The position numbers were made by a program, and so were the translations under genes. Source: Legionellales bacterium (GTDB taxonomy: Bacteria > Pseudomonadota > Gammaproteobacteria > UBA1113). Taken from it: 64,000 nt of DNA. Positions 18,134 to 27,150 of the stretch are shown here, piece after piece. The notes under the pieces were generated by a model. It worked only from the letters and a program-made list of their open reading frames with translations. It was not told the origin of the DNA and did no database searches. Every line of letters starts with the position of its first letter. Positions within the stretch are counted from its first letter, which is position 1. The stretch spans positions 124,001 to 188,000 of the forward strand of contig PAPY01000007.1 of the NCBI GenBank assembly GCA_002709565.1. The letters are read 5' to 3'.

Positions 18134-19177
18134 ATGACAAAACAACGTAAGGCAGTAGCACTGGTTTCTGGGGGCTTGGACTCTATGCTGGCTGTTAACT
18201 TAATGATTAAACAGGGGATCCACGTCGAGGGGATTAATTTTTTCACTGGCTTTTGCGTTGAAGGCCACACCCATGCTATCCGCAAAAAGGACAAAGCCAA
18301 GCCCAAACGCAACAATGCCCTGTGGGTGGCGGAACAACTGGGTATCAAGCTGCATATCATCGATGTGGTGGAAGAATACAAAGATGTGCTCTTGAACCCT
18401 AAGTATGGCTATGGCGCCAATATGAACCCTTGCCTTGATTGCAAAGTCTTCATGGTCAAAAAAGCCAAACAATGGCTGGAGGAGAATGATTTTGACTTTA
18501 TTATCACCGGCGAAGTCATTGGCCAGCGGCCCATGTCCCAGCGCAAGAACACCATGCCGGTGATTGCTAAGCATTCAGGGGCGGATGATTTACTCCTACG
18601 CCCTTTATCAGCGAAGAATTTGCCGCCCACATTGCCGGAGCGTGAAGGCTGGGTGGACCGTGAGCAGTTAATGGGTTTATCAGGTCGTGGGCGCAAACCA
18701 CAGATTGCCATGGCCAAGGACATTGGCTTAGATGATTTTGCCCAACCAGCGGGGGGCTGTTGCTTCCTCACTGACAAACAATATTCGAATAAATTGGGGG
18801 ATTTGTGGCAACACCGTTGCAGCCGGGATTATACTTTGGACGATATTATGCTGCTCAAAGTGGGGCGGCATCTACGCCCGGCGGAGCATTACAAAATGAT
18901 CGTGGCCCGGGAAGAAGGGGAAGGTAATTTCCTTGAAGGTTATCGCAAAGAGTTTACTCACATTCGTACGGTCAGTCATCCGGGGCCATTGACCCTATTG
19001 GATGGTGAACCTAGCGCGGAAGATCTGCATATGGCAGCGCGCATTGTGGCTCGTTATAGCAGTGGCCGAGATGCCGAGGAAGTCACCCTCGAAATCAATT
19101 CCCGGGAAGGCACCCAATGGCAAGTTAAGGTCCCGCCATTAGCCGCCGATGATATTCCGGGAGCGTGGTTCCTATGA
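18134..19177 (+). CDS. PP-loop (AANH/MnmA-ThiI-like) sulfurtransferase-type ATPase with C-terminal NFACT-R-like domain
   Basis: A 347-residue protein with an N-terminal ATP-pyrophosphatase motif SGGLDS at residues 12-17, a CLDC pair (Cys100, Cys103) and a second cysteine site GGCCFLTD (Cys209, Cys210). This layout recalls MnmA, where ATP-activated uridine in tRNA is attacked by a cysteine persulfide. The last 100 residues (KVGRHLRP, then a basic strand-rich region) look like the short NFACT-R-type domain often fused to this PP-loop group. The next gene, a TusA homologue, overlaps its stop codon, strongly suggesting sulfur delivery by TusA. The true substrate (tRNA or another thiolated molecule) is unknown. 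Confidence 0.8.
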   Translation: MTKQRKAVALVSGGLDSMLAVNLMIKQGIHVEGINFFTGFCVEGHTHAIRKKDKAKPKRNNALWVAEQLGIKLHIIDVVEEYKDVLLNPKYGYGANMNPCLDCKVFMVKKAKQWLEENDFDFIITGEVIGQRPMSQRKNTMPVIAKHSGADDLLLRPLSAKNLPPTLPEREGWVDREQLMGLSGRGRKPQIAMAKDIGLDDFAQPAGGCCFLTDKQYSNKLGDLWQHRCSRDYTLDDIMLLKVGRHLRPAEHYKMIVAREEGEGNFLEGYRKEFTHIRTVSHPGPLTLLDGEPSAEDLHMAARIVARYSSGRDAEEVTLEINSREGTQWQVKVPPLAADDIPGAWFL

Positions 19178-19398
19178 ACAATCGCGTTCTCGATACCAGC
19201 CGGTTGCTCTGCCCCATGCCGGTGATCAAAACCCAACAAATGGTCAACAGTCTTGCGGCAGGGGATACCCTTGAGGTGACCTTCACTGATCCTGGTGCTG
19301 CCCATGATATCCCGGCTTGGTGTCGGGTCAATGGCCATAGGGTGTTAGAACTTGAACAACATGATCGCGGCGGGCGTATTTTGTTACAAGTAGGGTGA
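19174..19398 (+). CDS. TusA/SirA-family sulfur carrier
   Basis: A 74-residue TusA-fold protein with the carrier cysteine in the CPMP motif (LLCPMPVIK). TusA proteins receive persulfide sulfur and pass it to thiolation enzymes. The ATG at 19174 overlaps the stop of the PP-loop gene (ATGA); an upstream GTG at 19165 is a less likely start. The tight coupling suggests a dedicated donor for that enzyme, separate from any general TusA elsewhere. Confidence 0.88.
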   Translation: MNNRVLDTSRLLCPMPVIKTQQMVNSLAAGDTLEVTFTDPGAAHDIPAWCRVNGHRVLELEQHDRGGRILLQVG

Positions 19399-19463
19399 TT
19401 TCCTTTTACCATTTGTATACAATTGCGTTTTGTTCTTAAGCTTATTGCAACCCAGGGGGCACC

Positions 19464-20873
19464 GTGTCAGTCGATAATGTTTTACGCATGATCCAAGAGA
19501 GTCAAGCGAAGTTTGTAGATCTACGTTTTACCGATATTGTCGGTAAAGAGCAGCATGTCTCTATTGGTGCCCATACCGTGGATGAAGATTTCTTCACCAC
19601 CGGTAAGATGTTCGATGGTTCCTCCATCCGCGGCTTTAAGGCCATCAATGAATCCGATATGATTTTGATGCCGGATGCAACGACGGCCATGTTAGATCCT
19701 TTTTATAATGATCCCACTGTGATTTTGCGCTGTGATGTTTATGATCCTAACACCATGACCGGCTATGAGCGGGGACCACGGTCTCTCGCTAAGCGAGCAG
19801 AAGAATACGTCAAATCTACCGGCATTGCTGATACCTGTTATTTTGGTCCTGAGCCTGAATTTTTTATCTTTGATGATGTGCGGTTCAAGATTGACATCCA
19901 CGGTGCTGCTTACCAAGTTGATTCTGTGGAGGGGGCTTGGAATACTGAGACCCATTTTGAGGGTGGCAACATTGGTCACCGGCCTATGGTCAAAGGCGGT
20001 TACTTCCCCGTTCCACCGGTGGATTCATCTCAGGATATTCGTTCCGCCATGTGTCAAACCATGGAAGAGATGGGTTTAGTGATTGAGGCCCACCACCATG
20101 AAGTAGCCACCGGTAACCAAAACGAAATCGCGACGCAGTTTAATACTTTGGTCAGCAAAGCCGATGAAATGCAGATCTTAAAATATGTCGTGCATAATAC
20201 CGCCCATATTTATGGCAAGACGGCGACTTTTATGCCGAAACCCTTGGTGGGTGATAACGGTAATGGTATGCACGTGCACCAATCCTTGAGCAAAGACGGC
20301 GAGAATATTTTTGCCGGCGACAAATACGCAGGGTTGTCTGATACGGCGCTTTACTACATTGGTGGTATCATCAAGCATGCGCGTGCCTTGAATGCCTTTA
20401 CTAATGGTACAACGAATAGTTACAAGCGCTTAGTGCCCGGCTTCGAAGCGCCAGTATTGCTAGCGTATTCTAGTCGTAACCGTTCAGCATCGATTCGCAT
20501 TCCGTATGTTGCAAGCCCGAAAGGCCGACGCATTGAAATTCGCTTCCCGGACCCGGCTTGTAATCCGTATCTGGCTTTCACCGCGATGATGATGGCGGGT
20601 CTAGATGGTATCCAAAACAAAATTCATCCCGGCGATCCGATGGAGAAAGATCTCTATGATTTGCCACCGGAAGAATTACAAGATGTACCAACGGTATGTG
20701 CGAGTCTCGAGGATGCCTTGAAAGCTCTGGATGAAGATCGTGAATTTCTATTAAAAGGCGATGTCTTCAGTAATGATTTGATTGATGCTTATATCAAGCT
20801 TAAACAAGACGATGTTGGGCGGGTGAATATGACCACCCACCCATTGGAATTTGAATTGTATTACAGTCTGTAA
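19464..20873 (+). CDS. glnA: Glutamine synthetase type I
   Basis: Makes glutamine from glutamate, ammonia and ATP. The 469-residue length equals that of the enteric enzyme. Visible are the [10 protein letters not shown] latch, [20 protein letters not shown], and the adenylylation region DLYDLPPEE with the tyrosine matching Tyr397, so activity is probably controlled by GlnE. The start is a GTG behind CAGGGGG. No ntrB/ntrC genes follow; the next genes are small secreted or membrane proteins. Confidence 0.97.
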   Translation: MSVDNVLRMIQESQAKFVDLRFTDIVGKEQHVSIGAHTVDEDFFTTGKMFDGSSIRGFKAINESDMILMPDATTAMLDPFYNDPTVILRCDVYDPNTMTGYERGPRSLAKRAEEYVKSTGIADTCYFGPEPEFFIFDDVRFKIDIHGAAYQVDSVEGAWNTETHFEGGNIGHRPMVKGGYFPVPPVDSSQDIRSAMCQTMEEMGLVIEAHHHEVATGNQNEIATQFNTLVSKADEMQILKYVVHNTAHIYGKTATFMPKPLVGDNGNGMHVHQSLSKDGENIFAGDKYAGLSDTALYYIGGIIKHARALNAFTNGTTNSYKRLVPGFEAPVLLAYSSRNRSASIRIPYVASPKGRRIEIRFPDPACNPYLAFTAMMMAGLDGIQNKIHPGDPMEKDLYDLPPEELQDVPTVCASLEDALKALDEDREFLLKGDVFSNDLIDAYIKLKQDDVGRVNMTTHPLEFELYYSL

Positions 20874-20910
20874 GTGCTTAGGGCGACGCCCTGATACAAG
20901 GAGGAATAGG

Positions 20911-21489
20911 ATGAATATTTTTCGTATTATTGCAGCTATCTTGGGATGTATTTTAGCTGTAGGTGTGGTTGCGCAAACCGTCTATGAAACCCGCGATGCT
21001 GAAGGGGTGCCGGTGTTTTCTGATACACCGTCAGAGGGCGCCACCAAGGTACAGTTAAAACCACTACAAACCTTCACTGCGCCTGAGACGACAGCACCTG
21101 CAACTTCTGCACAAAAGAAAGAACTCGATGAGCCGGAGATACAGCAGCAGACCTATACGTCATTAAAAATAACGGAACCGACGCCAAAAGGCACGGTCTG
21201 GAGTAGTCCTGGAGTAGTACGAGTGAATTTTAGTCTGGCACCGCCTTTGCAAGCGAATAATAAACTCAATATCCGCGTTGATGGTGCTATTAAGGCAACG
21301 ATTTTTAATGCCACTACTACCAGTTATGATCTTAAAGGCATCGATAAAGGCGAACATACCTTGCTTGCTGAAGTGGTGAATGAACAAGACGAAGTGCTTA
21401 TTAGTAGTGAACCGGTAGAGTTTTTCTTGCAACGGGTAACACGCAACAGTCCAACCCGTGCAGCGAATCCAGTCCCAGTTGTAAATTAA
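20911..21489 (+). CDS. Secreted protein with DUF4124 domain
   Basis: A 192-residue protein. The ATG at 20911 follows a perfect AGGAGG; a longer frame upstream overlaps glnA and is not the start. A signal peptide or anchor (about 1-22, ending VVAQ) is followed by the DUF4124 signature (VYETRDAEGVPVFSDTPS), then a beta-rich domain (about 90-180) resembling Ig-like folds. Function unknown; such proteins are common behind glnA in gammaproteobacteria. A short hairpin AGGGC-GAC-GCCCT at 20880-20892 lies in the gap after glnA. Confidence 0.85.
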   Translation: MNIFRIIAAILGCILAVGVVAQTVYETRDAEGVPVFSDTPSEGATKVQLKPLQTFTAPETTAPATSAQKKELDEPEIQQQTYTSLKITEPTPKGTVWSSPGVVRVNFSLAPPLQANNKLNIRVDGAIKATIFNATTTSYDLKGIDKGEHTLLAEVVNEQDEVLISSEPVEFFLQRVTRNSPTRAANPVPVVN

Positions 21490-21507
21490 TTCATTATAAG
21501 GAAGGCA

Positions 21508-21702
21508 ATGCCACTGCCCAAAAACAATGGTATCGTTCTGCCTGCAGCTATCGTAACAGGTCTAGTGATAGGCGCTGTGATAAGTAATGACCCTGATATC
21601 CCGCTGCCCTATGTTGCGTTCATGATGGCGACAATTGCTTGTAGTGTGGGAGAGCTTAGCCAAGTATGCCATGCTATAACTCCGACAGGACCGCGCCGAT
21701 AA
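21508..21702 (+). CDS. Small two-helix membrane protein, unknown
   Basis: A 64-residue open frame with a good AAGGAAGG eight nt before its ATG. Two hydrophobic stretches (about residues 8-26 and 33-52) could form a hairpin in the membrane. It follows the DUF4124 gene by 18 nt and ends 8 nt before the convergent symporter. No family is recognised; it is supported only by its ribosome site and position. Confidence 0.5.
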   Translation: MPLPKNNGIVLPAAIVTGLVIGAVISNDPDIPLPYVAFMMATIACSVGELSQVCHAITPTGPRR

Positions 21703-21710
21703 CTCAATCG

Positions 21711-23075
21711 CTAGACAATTACGCTAATAAATACCACCAAAATTGCCACTGGCGAGATATAGCGTACGACAAAACGCCAAGTACTGAAGAGTTTGCCATC
21801 GGGGAGTTGTAATTCACGACGAGCAACGTCACGGTTTAAGAACCACACGGCGAAGATAGCAATGAAGAAGCCACCCAATGGCAGCATGATATTCGCGGTC
21901 AAGAAGTCTAATACTTCAAACATCGTCAATTTAAAGAGTTTAATATTGGCCGCCCAATTGAAAGATACAACGGTCACCAAACCCACAAACCAAATACCAA
22001 AACTACTGATAATAGCGGCTTTGCGGCGGGGGATCTTAAAGGTCTCAATCAGCCAAGCGACAGAGGGTTCAAGCAACGAGATAGCTGAGGTAAATGCAGC
22101 GAACACTAACATCACAAAGAATAATGTCGCGAACACATTACCAAAAGGCATATGTCCGAATGCAATCGGCAATGTTTCAAAAATCAAACCTGGCCCCGAT
22201 GAGGGTTCCAGCCCATTAGCGAAGACGACAGGAAAGATAGCCAGCCCTGCCAACAAGGCAACAAACGTATCTGACAGTGCAATAACCACAGCGGCTTTGG
22301 TGACCGATGCGCTGCGAGGCAGATAAGCGCCGTACATCATGATGGAGCCAGTCGCCAGACTCAATGAAAAAAATGCTTGCCCCATTGCCGCAACAATGCC
22401 ATGGGTTTTAAGTTTGCTAAAATCAGGATGGAATAAGTAGCTTACCGACTGGGCAAAATGCCCACTCTCCATGGCATAGACAACAAGAACCCCCAATAAA
22501 GTCAACATAGCAGGGAACATGACATAGACGGTTTTTTCGATGCCTTTTTCGACGCCTTTGGCAATGATCACAGCCGTCGCAATAATCATCACACTGTGCC
22601 AAAACAATAACTTCCAGGGATTAGCAACAAAATTATCAAAGCTGGCATCAATGGCTTGGGGGCTACGCTCAATGAAAGAAGGCACAGCGACCTTAAAGAC
22701 ATAGGCCAATGACCAGCCAGCAATCACACTATAATAAGACAGGATCAAAAAGCTCGCGAGGATACCAAGGGCCCCAACCCAGCGCCAATGGGAGCTACGG
22801 CCATTCTCCACAGCGACAGATTTCATAGAGTCTAGGGGGTTTTGCCGGCCAGAGCGACCGATCATAATCTCTGCCATCATCACTGGAATGCCGATGATGA
22901 AAATACAAACAAGGTAAATCAGGACAAAAGCACCGCCGCCATGTTGGCCGGTGATATAGGGGAATTTCCAGATATTGCCGAGACCCACTGCTGCCCCGGT
23001 GGCAGCCATGATGAAGGCCCAGCGGGAAGACCATTGTCCGTGTTGCGATTGGCGTTGTTCAATTCCGTGATTCAT
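21711..23075 (-). CDS. Neurotransmitter:sodium symporter (NSS/SNF) family carrier
   Basis: A 454-residue LeuT-fold carrier coupling Na+ entry to uptake of an amino acid or related amine. The family hallmark WSSRWAFIMAATGAAVGLGN in helix 1 and GNIWKFPYITGQHGGGAF are present, followed by about ten further helices. Typical bacterial members are 440-510 residues. The substrate cannot be read. It is transcribed away from the ATPase gene; the 182-bp gap contains the palindrome array described separately. Confidence 0.93.
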   Translation of the reverse strand: MNHGIEQRQSQHGQWSSRWAFIMAATGAAVGLGNIWKFPYITGQHGGGAFVLIYLVCIFIIGIPVMMAEIMIGRSGRQNPLDSMKSVAVENGRSSHWRWVGALGILASFLILSYYSVIAGWSLAYVFKVAVPSFIERSPQAIDASFDNFVANPWKLLFWHSVMIIATAVIIAKGVEKGIEKTVYVMFPAMLTLLGVLVVYAMESGHFAQSVSYLFHPDFSKLKTHGIVAAMGQAFFSLSLATGSIMMYGAYLPRSASVTKAAVVIALSDTFVALLAGLAIFPVVFANGLEPSSGPGLIFETLPIAFGHMPFGNVFATLFFVMLVFAAFTSAISLLEPSVAWLIETFKIPRRKAAIISSFGIWFVGLVTVVSFNWAANIKLFKLTMFEVLDFLTANIMLPLGGFFIAIFAVWFLNRDVARRELQLPDGKLFSTWRFVVRYISPVAILVVFISVIV

Positions 23076-23150
23076 GAAAGCTATCTTACTGAATATTCGA
23101 GAGAATTTATAGTGTTGGTCGCGATCCAGTCTTGTTCAATATTTGTCACT

Positions 23151-23242
23151 TCATATTTATATGACTCATATTTTTATGAAGCATTTGACTCATGTTTATA
23201 TGAAATATATACTTCATATAAATATGAGTCATAATCTTATGA
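23151..23242. repeat. Array of five 14-bp palindromic boxes (TCAT-N6-ATGA)
   Basis: Five boxes start at 23151, 23166, 23190, 23214 and 23229. Their best form is TCATATTTATATGA; the box at 23214 is the exact reverse complement of the one at 23151. All keep TCAT and ATGA at the ends. The starts are 15, 24, 24 and 15 bp apart, so the spacing is mirror-symmetric about the middle box. The middle box lies in the spacer of a predicted promoter. This looks like a multi-site operator for cooperative binding. Confidence 0.85.
23185..23213 (+). promoter_or_regulatory. Predicted sigma70-type promoter of the ATPase gene
   Basis: TTGACT (23185-23190), 17-bp spacer, TATACT (23208-23213). It is one of the best promoter matches in the window. 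Palindrome box 3 fills the spacer, box 2 lies just upstream of the -35, box 4 overlaps the expected transcript start, and box 5 lies in the leader. Confidence 0.7.
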
Positions 23243-23257
23243 AATACAGGAGAAATT

Positions 23258-24373
23258 ATGCCTAATAAGCAATTTCCAACAGGTTTAGCGGAAGAACATG
23301 CCTTTTTGAATCGCGTCAAAGAGGTGGCACGCCTAAAAGATAACATTGCGAATATTGACCACACGGTCTTAGTTGCCCCTAGACGTTACGGCAAAACAAG
23401 CCTGATGAACAAAGTTGCCAAAGAATTAGGCCAGCACTATGGCTGGATAGAGTTGCTATCCTCTACCTCATTTACTGACGTGCAAGACAAGGTTATTCGT
23501 GCGGTAAGCTCGGTGATGATGGATTTATACCCTGAGGTGAAGAAACTACAAACTATTCTTACAAAATTCTTTCATGCCATGAAGCCAGATATTGTATTAG
23601 GTGCCTTCGGGCAAAAGATTACTTTGCATCCCACAGAATCACCAGAACAATCCATTACTGATATTCTCATGAAATTAGATGAGGTTGCCCAACAAGCACA
23701 AGAGACAGTGATTTTGGTATTTGATGAATTTCAGCAATTGGCAGAGATTACTAATGGGCAAGCGCTAGAAGCCAGTATTCGCCATGCCGTTGAGCGCAGC
23801 AAGAACGTGGTTTATTTATTTTCTGGCAGTAACCGTCATATGCTTAATGAAATGTTTGGCAGTAGCTCGCGGCCCCTATATCGACTGTGTGAATTACTGA
23901 TTGTTGAGCGTATGCATGTGGATGCTTATGAGCCTTTTTTAATAAAACAAGCGAAGGAGCAATGGCAAAATACCATTAGTGATGAAGCGATTTCTGCAAT
24001 TATGGAACTCACTGAGCGCCACCCTTACTATGTCAATGCGCTTTGCGGCACGCTTTGGCGCGGTGAAGATACACCGCCGACAGCAGAAAGGGTGCATGAA
24101 GTTTGGGGGCATTATGTGTTTGGTCACAAGAGTATTTTGTTGGGTGACTATAGTGGCTTGAGCTTGAATCAAAAGAAGCTCTTAACTGCACTGGCAAGGC
24201 AACCCACAAAAGAACCTTATGGTAAGGATTATCTAGCGTTTTGTGAGTTATCAACATCAAGTGTTAGTCAAGTTATCGCAACACTCCTCAAAAAAGACTT
24301 AATTCTGCAAGATGATGATGGCGTTTATCGCGTGTTAGATCCAGGAATTAGTTATTACTTGAGAATGTTTTAA
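23258..24373 (+). CDS. AAA ATPase of the archaeal-type ATPase_2 group with C-terminal winged helix
   Basis: A 371-residue protein. The P-loop PRRYGKTS (41-48) and Walker B VILVFDEFQQ (151-160) are intact, and LFSGSNRHML fits the sensor region of STAND-like ATPase_2 proteins. The last 70 residues (after LSLNQKKLLTAL) look like a winged helix, with STSSVSQVIATLLKKDLI as recognition segment. These ATPases are often accessory and of unknown role. The start follows CAGGAG. The palindrome array upstream and the DNA-binding-like C-terminus make self-regulation plausible. Confidence 0.85.
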   Translation: MPNKQFPTGLAEEHAFLNRVKEVARLKDNIANIDHTVLVAPRRYGKTSLMNKVAKELGQHYGWIELLSSTSFTDVQDKVIRAVSSVMMDLYPEVKKLQTILTKFFHAMKPDIVLGAFGQKITLHPTESPEQSITDILMKLDEVAQQAQETVILVFDEFQQLAEITNGQALEASIRHAVERSKNVVYLFSGSNRHMLNEMFGSSSRPLYRLCELLIVERMHVDAYEPFLIKQAKEQWQNTISDEAISAIMELTERHPYYVNALCGTLWRGEDTPPTAERVHEVWGHYVFGHKSILLGDYSGLSLNQKKLLTALARQPTKEPYGKDYLAFCELSTSSVSQVIATLLKKDLILQDDDGVYRVLDPGISYYLRMF

Positions 24374-24427
24374 TTCCATAATTCTTATGCTAACGTTGCA
24401 ATCCACTCACCAGCATAAGAGTCAACC

Positions 24428-25201
24428 ATGAAAATCGCTACCTGGAATGTGAATTCCCTCAAAGTCCGTTTACCCCATGTGCTCGAATGGGCACAGATGG
24501 CAACACCCGATGTTATTGCGCTGCAGGAAACGAAACTTACCGATGAAAATTTTCCCGAAACAGATATTACGGATGCGGGTTTTCATGTGGTCTACGCGGG
24601 ACAAAAGACCTATAACGGCGTCGCGATATTGAGCCGTTATGAATTAACTGATGTGGTAACAGACATTCCTGACTTGGCTGATCCCCAGCGACGTATTCTC
24701 GCAGCCACCACTAACGGGGTGCGCATTATCGATTTGTATGTGCCCAATGGTGCGAGCCTGGATTCGGATAAATATCCCTACAAATTAAACTGGCTGGCAA
24801 AAGTCACAGCCTTTATTCAACAGCAACTGCAGGAATACCCAGAGCTGGTAGTGTTAGGGGACTTTAATATTGCGCCGGCGGATGATGATGTCCATGACCC
24901 AACAGAGTGGGAAGGCCATGTACTAGTGAGTCCACCTGAGCGCGAGGCGCTACAAGGCATTATGGACTTGGGCTTAAGTGACAGTTTTCGTTTGTTTGAG
25001 CAACCCGAGAAGAGCTTCTCCTGGTGGGATTACCGGGCTGCAGGGTTCCGCCGCAATCGAGGCTTACGCATCGACCATATCTTGGTGTCTGAAGCCCTCA
25101 AAGCCCGCTGTAAAGCCTGTATTATCGACAAAGAGCCCCGCAAATGGGAGCGTCCTTCGGACCATGCGCCGGTACTGGCGGATTTTGCTAGCAAAACTTG
25201 A
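24428..25201 (+). CDS. xthA: Exodeoxyribonuclease III
   Basis: AP endonuclease and 3'-5' exonuclease of base-excision repair. The 257 residues show the full EEP-fold set: ATWNVNSLKVRL, LQETKL, YNGVAILS, GDFNIAPADDDVHD, and the final DHAPVLADF. The start has no strong Shine-Dalgarno. It is followed closely by the rpmE promoter, whose -35 overlaps its stop codon. Confidence 0.95.
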   Translation: MKIATWNVNSLKVRLPHVLEWAQMATPDVIALQETKLTDENFPETDITDAGFHVVYAGQKTYNGVAILSRYELTDVVTDIPDLADPQRRILAATTNGVRIIDLYVPNGASLDSDKYPYKLNWLAKVTAFIQQQLQEYPELVVLGDFNIAPADDDVHDPTEWEGHVLVSPPEREALQGIMDLGLSDSFRLFEQPEKSFSWWDYRAAGFRRNRGLRIDHILVSEALKARCKACIIDKEPRKWERPSDHAPVLADFASKT

Positions 25202-25226
25202 TTTTGGCCCTCTTATTGGGTAGTAT
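25198..25226 (+). promoter_or_regulatory. Predicted rpmE promoter
   Basis: TTGATT (25198-25203), 17-bp spacer, TAGTAT (25221-25226). Transcription would begin near 25233, about 56 nt before rpmE. Confidence 0.55.
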
Positions 25227-25270
25227 GCCGCCACAATCAATGGCCGTGCCTGATGGGTTCAGGTGGCGGC
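25227..25270 (+). promoter_or_regulatory. Inverted-repeat element before rpmE; possible L31 leader or operator
   Basis: A perfect 8-bp outer stem GCCGCCAC/GTGGCGGC (25227-25234 with 25263-25270) encloses two small hairpins (GGC-CGT-GCC and CTGA-TGGGT-TCAG). It ends 5 nt before the AGAGG ribosome site. Autoregulatory L31 leaders are known in gammaproteobacteria. However, the promoter predicted just upstream would start within the left arm, so either the transcript begins earlier or the repeat acts as DNA. Confidence 0.4.
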
Positions 25271-25288
25271 AAGTAAGAGGAAAAAACA

Positions 25289-25531
25289 ATGCGTGCGGAA
25301 ATTCATCCTAATTATCAAGAGATTAAGGTCACTTGTAGCTGTGGCCACAGCTTCGATACTCGTTCTACGCTAAAGGGCGATTTACACATTGAAGTATGTT
25401 CTGAATGTCACCCATTCTATACCGGCCAACAAAAAATTGTTGATACCGCTGGTCGCGTTCAGAAGTTCAAAGATCGCTTCCGTCGTGGCAAAAAAGCCGC
25501 TGACTCAGCGACACAAGAGAAAAAAGACTAA
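25289..25531 (+). CDS. rpmE: 50S ribosomal protein L31, zinc-binding type
   Basis: An 80-residue L31 with the four zinc cysteines of the C+ form (CSC near residues 16-18, and CSEC near 37-40). The C-terminus is extended by a Lys-rich tail ([16 protein letters not shown]). Monocistronic: own promoter, structured leader candidate and strong terminator. Confidence 0.96.
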   Translation: MRAEIHPNYQEIKVTCSCGHSFDTRSTLKGDLHIEVCSECHPFYTGQQKIVDTAGRVQKFKDRFRRGKKAADSATQEKKD

Positions 25532-25550
25532 GAATTAGTTCTAATTTTGC

Positions 25551-25583
25551 ACAAAGGCGCTCAAAACAGCGCCTTTGTCGTTT
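25551..25583 (+). terminator. Rho-independent terminator of rpmE
   Basis: Perfect 11-bp stem (25551-25561 with 25568-25578), loop CAAAAC, followed by CGTTTTC. Lies 20 nt after the rpmE stop. Confidence 0.85.
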
Positions 25584-25585
25584 TC

Positions 25586-25647
25586 AACAACGTGGTTTTT
25601 TCTAACACGTTGTTTTAACTGAAAAAAACCAACACAAGATTGGTTTT
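25586..25647. terminator. Two further hairpins in the rpmE-MFS gap
   Basis: First: AACAACGTG/CACGTTGTT (25586-25594 with 25606-25614) followed by TTAACT. Second: AAAACCAA/TTGGTTTT (25625-25632 with 25640-25647) with A-rich upstream and T-rich downstream flanks, able to act on either strand. They may be backup terminators. The rest of the gap to 25827 shows no gene. Confidence 0.5.
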
Positions 25648-25827
25648 AATATGGGCAGGACAACCGTTACCCAGGTTGTAAGGCGCGAAAAATTTTGTTT
25701 AACTGGCCCATCGGCCGCATGCGGAAAGGGAATTGTTTGTGTTGCAGGGGCATATTTCGCAAGAATAAGCAGATATGCTAGACGATTAATGCATTTATCT
25801 ATAAGATAAATATTCTCTGGAAGGTAT

Positions 25828-27150
25828 ATGAGTAATTCAATGTCAACAACAGAAAAGCTCAACAACAGCCGCAAAAAAATGGCAATTTTCCCCTGGATCG
25901 TTTGTGGTCTAGGTGCACTGTTCTATACCTATGAATACATCCTCCGGATTTCTCCCAGCGTCATGAGCACTGAGCTTATGCAAGCTTATGGCATCAGTGC
26001 TGGGGCTTTCGGTAATTTGATTGCCTTCTACTATTACGCCTATTCCCCTATGCAGTTGCCCGTGGGACTACTAGTAGACCGTTATGGTCCTCGCCGGTTA
26101 TTAACCCTGGCTTGTATCGTCTGTGCTATTGGTTCTTATTTATTTGCAAGCTCCGGTCATATTGGGGTAGCTGGTTTTGGGCGCTTTTTGGTGGGATTTG
26201 GTTCTGCCTTCGCCTTTGTGGGCGTGCTGAAGCTCGCAACAATTTGGTTGCCGCCTGAACGATTTGCCATGGTAGCAGGTCTCACGGGTGCACTGGGTTC
26301 AATCGGTGCATTGGTGGGTGATAATGTTTTATCCGGTGTTGTTGCCCAAATGGGCTGGCGCTCTACGGTTATGATTACCGCGGTGCTGGGGATTGTGATT
26401 GCGGTTGTTATTTTGTTGGTGGTGCGTGATAGCCGAAGTTCCAAAGCAAAAGCCCTCGATAGACGCACAAGCAAAGTCGATATGGCTGAGGTGCTACGAG
26501 GTATGTTCGTGGTGCTGAAGAATCCCTATATTTGGATCAACGGTATGATTGGTTGTTTGCTTTATTTGCCTGCAACAGCATTTGCCGAGGCTTGGGGTAT
26601 TCCTTATTTTCGTGCGGCGCAGCATTTTTCGACCCATGAGGCCAACTATGCGGTTTCGGCAGTATTTTTAGGCTTTACCATCGGTGGACCCTTGATGGGT
26701 TGGTTCTCGGACAAACTGCATAATCGACGTGTTCCGATGTTGATCGGTGGTGTTATTGCCGCGGCCTGTATGTTTATTATTCTGTATGTACCAGCCTTAC
26801 CTGTAGCTGCGGTTTATGGGTTGATGTTACTGTTGGGCTTAGCATTTGGCTCGCAGGTTATTGTATTTGCTGTAGCGCGTGATATTTCGACCAAAGAATC
26901 TGCCGGGACGTCGCTCGCGGTTACCAATATGTTAATTATGCTTGGTGGTGTTGTATTCCAACCCATGATTGGTATGCTGCTGGATATGGGTTGGACCGGT
27001 GAAATCATCAATAATATTCACATCTATACTCCCGAGAATTACCGCCTCGCCATCACTTCAATTCCCATTTGTATTTTGTTGGGCACGGGTTTAATCCTGA
27101 TCCTCAAAGAGACCTACCACAACGATCACGAAGAATATAATCCATCATGA
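25828..27150 (+). CDS. Major facilitator superfamily carrier
   Basis: A 440-residue, 12-helix MFS protein. It starts behind GGAAGG. The loop 2-3 signature appears as GLLVDRYGPRRLL, and a second-half counterpart as GWFSDKLHNRR. FYYYAYSPMQLPVGLLVDRYG resembles MFS carriers common in intracellular gammaproteobacteria, many of which import host metabolites. Substrate unknown. The stop overlaps the next start (ATGA). Confidence 0.9.
   Translation: MSNSMSTTEKLNNSRKKMAIFPWIVCGLGALFYTYEYILRISPSVMSTELMQAYGISAGAFGNLIAFYYYAYSPMQLPVGLLVDRYGPRRLLTLACIVCAIGSYLFASSGHIGVAGFGRFLVGFGSAFAFVGVLKLATIWLPPERFAMVAGLTGALGSIGALVGDNVLSGVVAQMGWRSTVMITAVLGIVIAVVILLVVRDSRSSKAKALDRRTSKVDMAEVLRGMFVVLKNPYIWINGMIGCLLYLPATAFAEAWGIPYFRAAQHFSTHEANYAVSAVFLGFTIGGPLMGWFSDKLHNRRVPMLIGGVIAAACMFIILYVPALPVAAVYGLMLLLGLAFGSQVIVFAVARDISTKESAGTSLAVTNMLIMLGGVVFQPMIGMLLDMGWTGEIINNIHIYTPENYRLAITSIPICILLGTGLILILKETYHNDHEEYNPS

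Noticed and set aside
22842-23234. Plus-strand frame running through the palindrome array with repeated Tyr/Ser residues
   Set aside because: The amino-acid repetition is a by-product of the DNA boxes, and the frame lies antisense to the symporter start.
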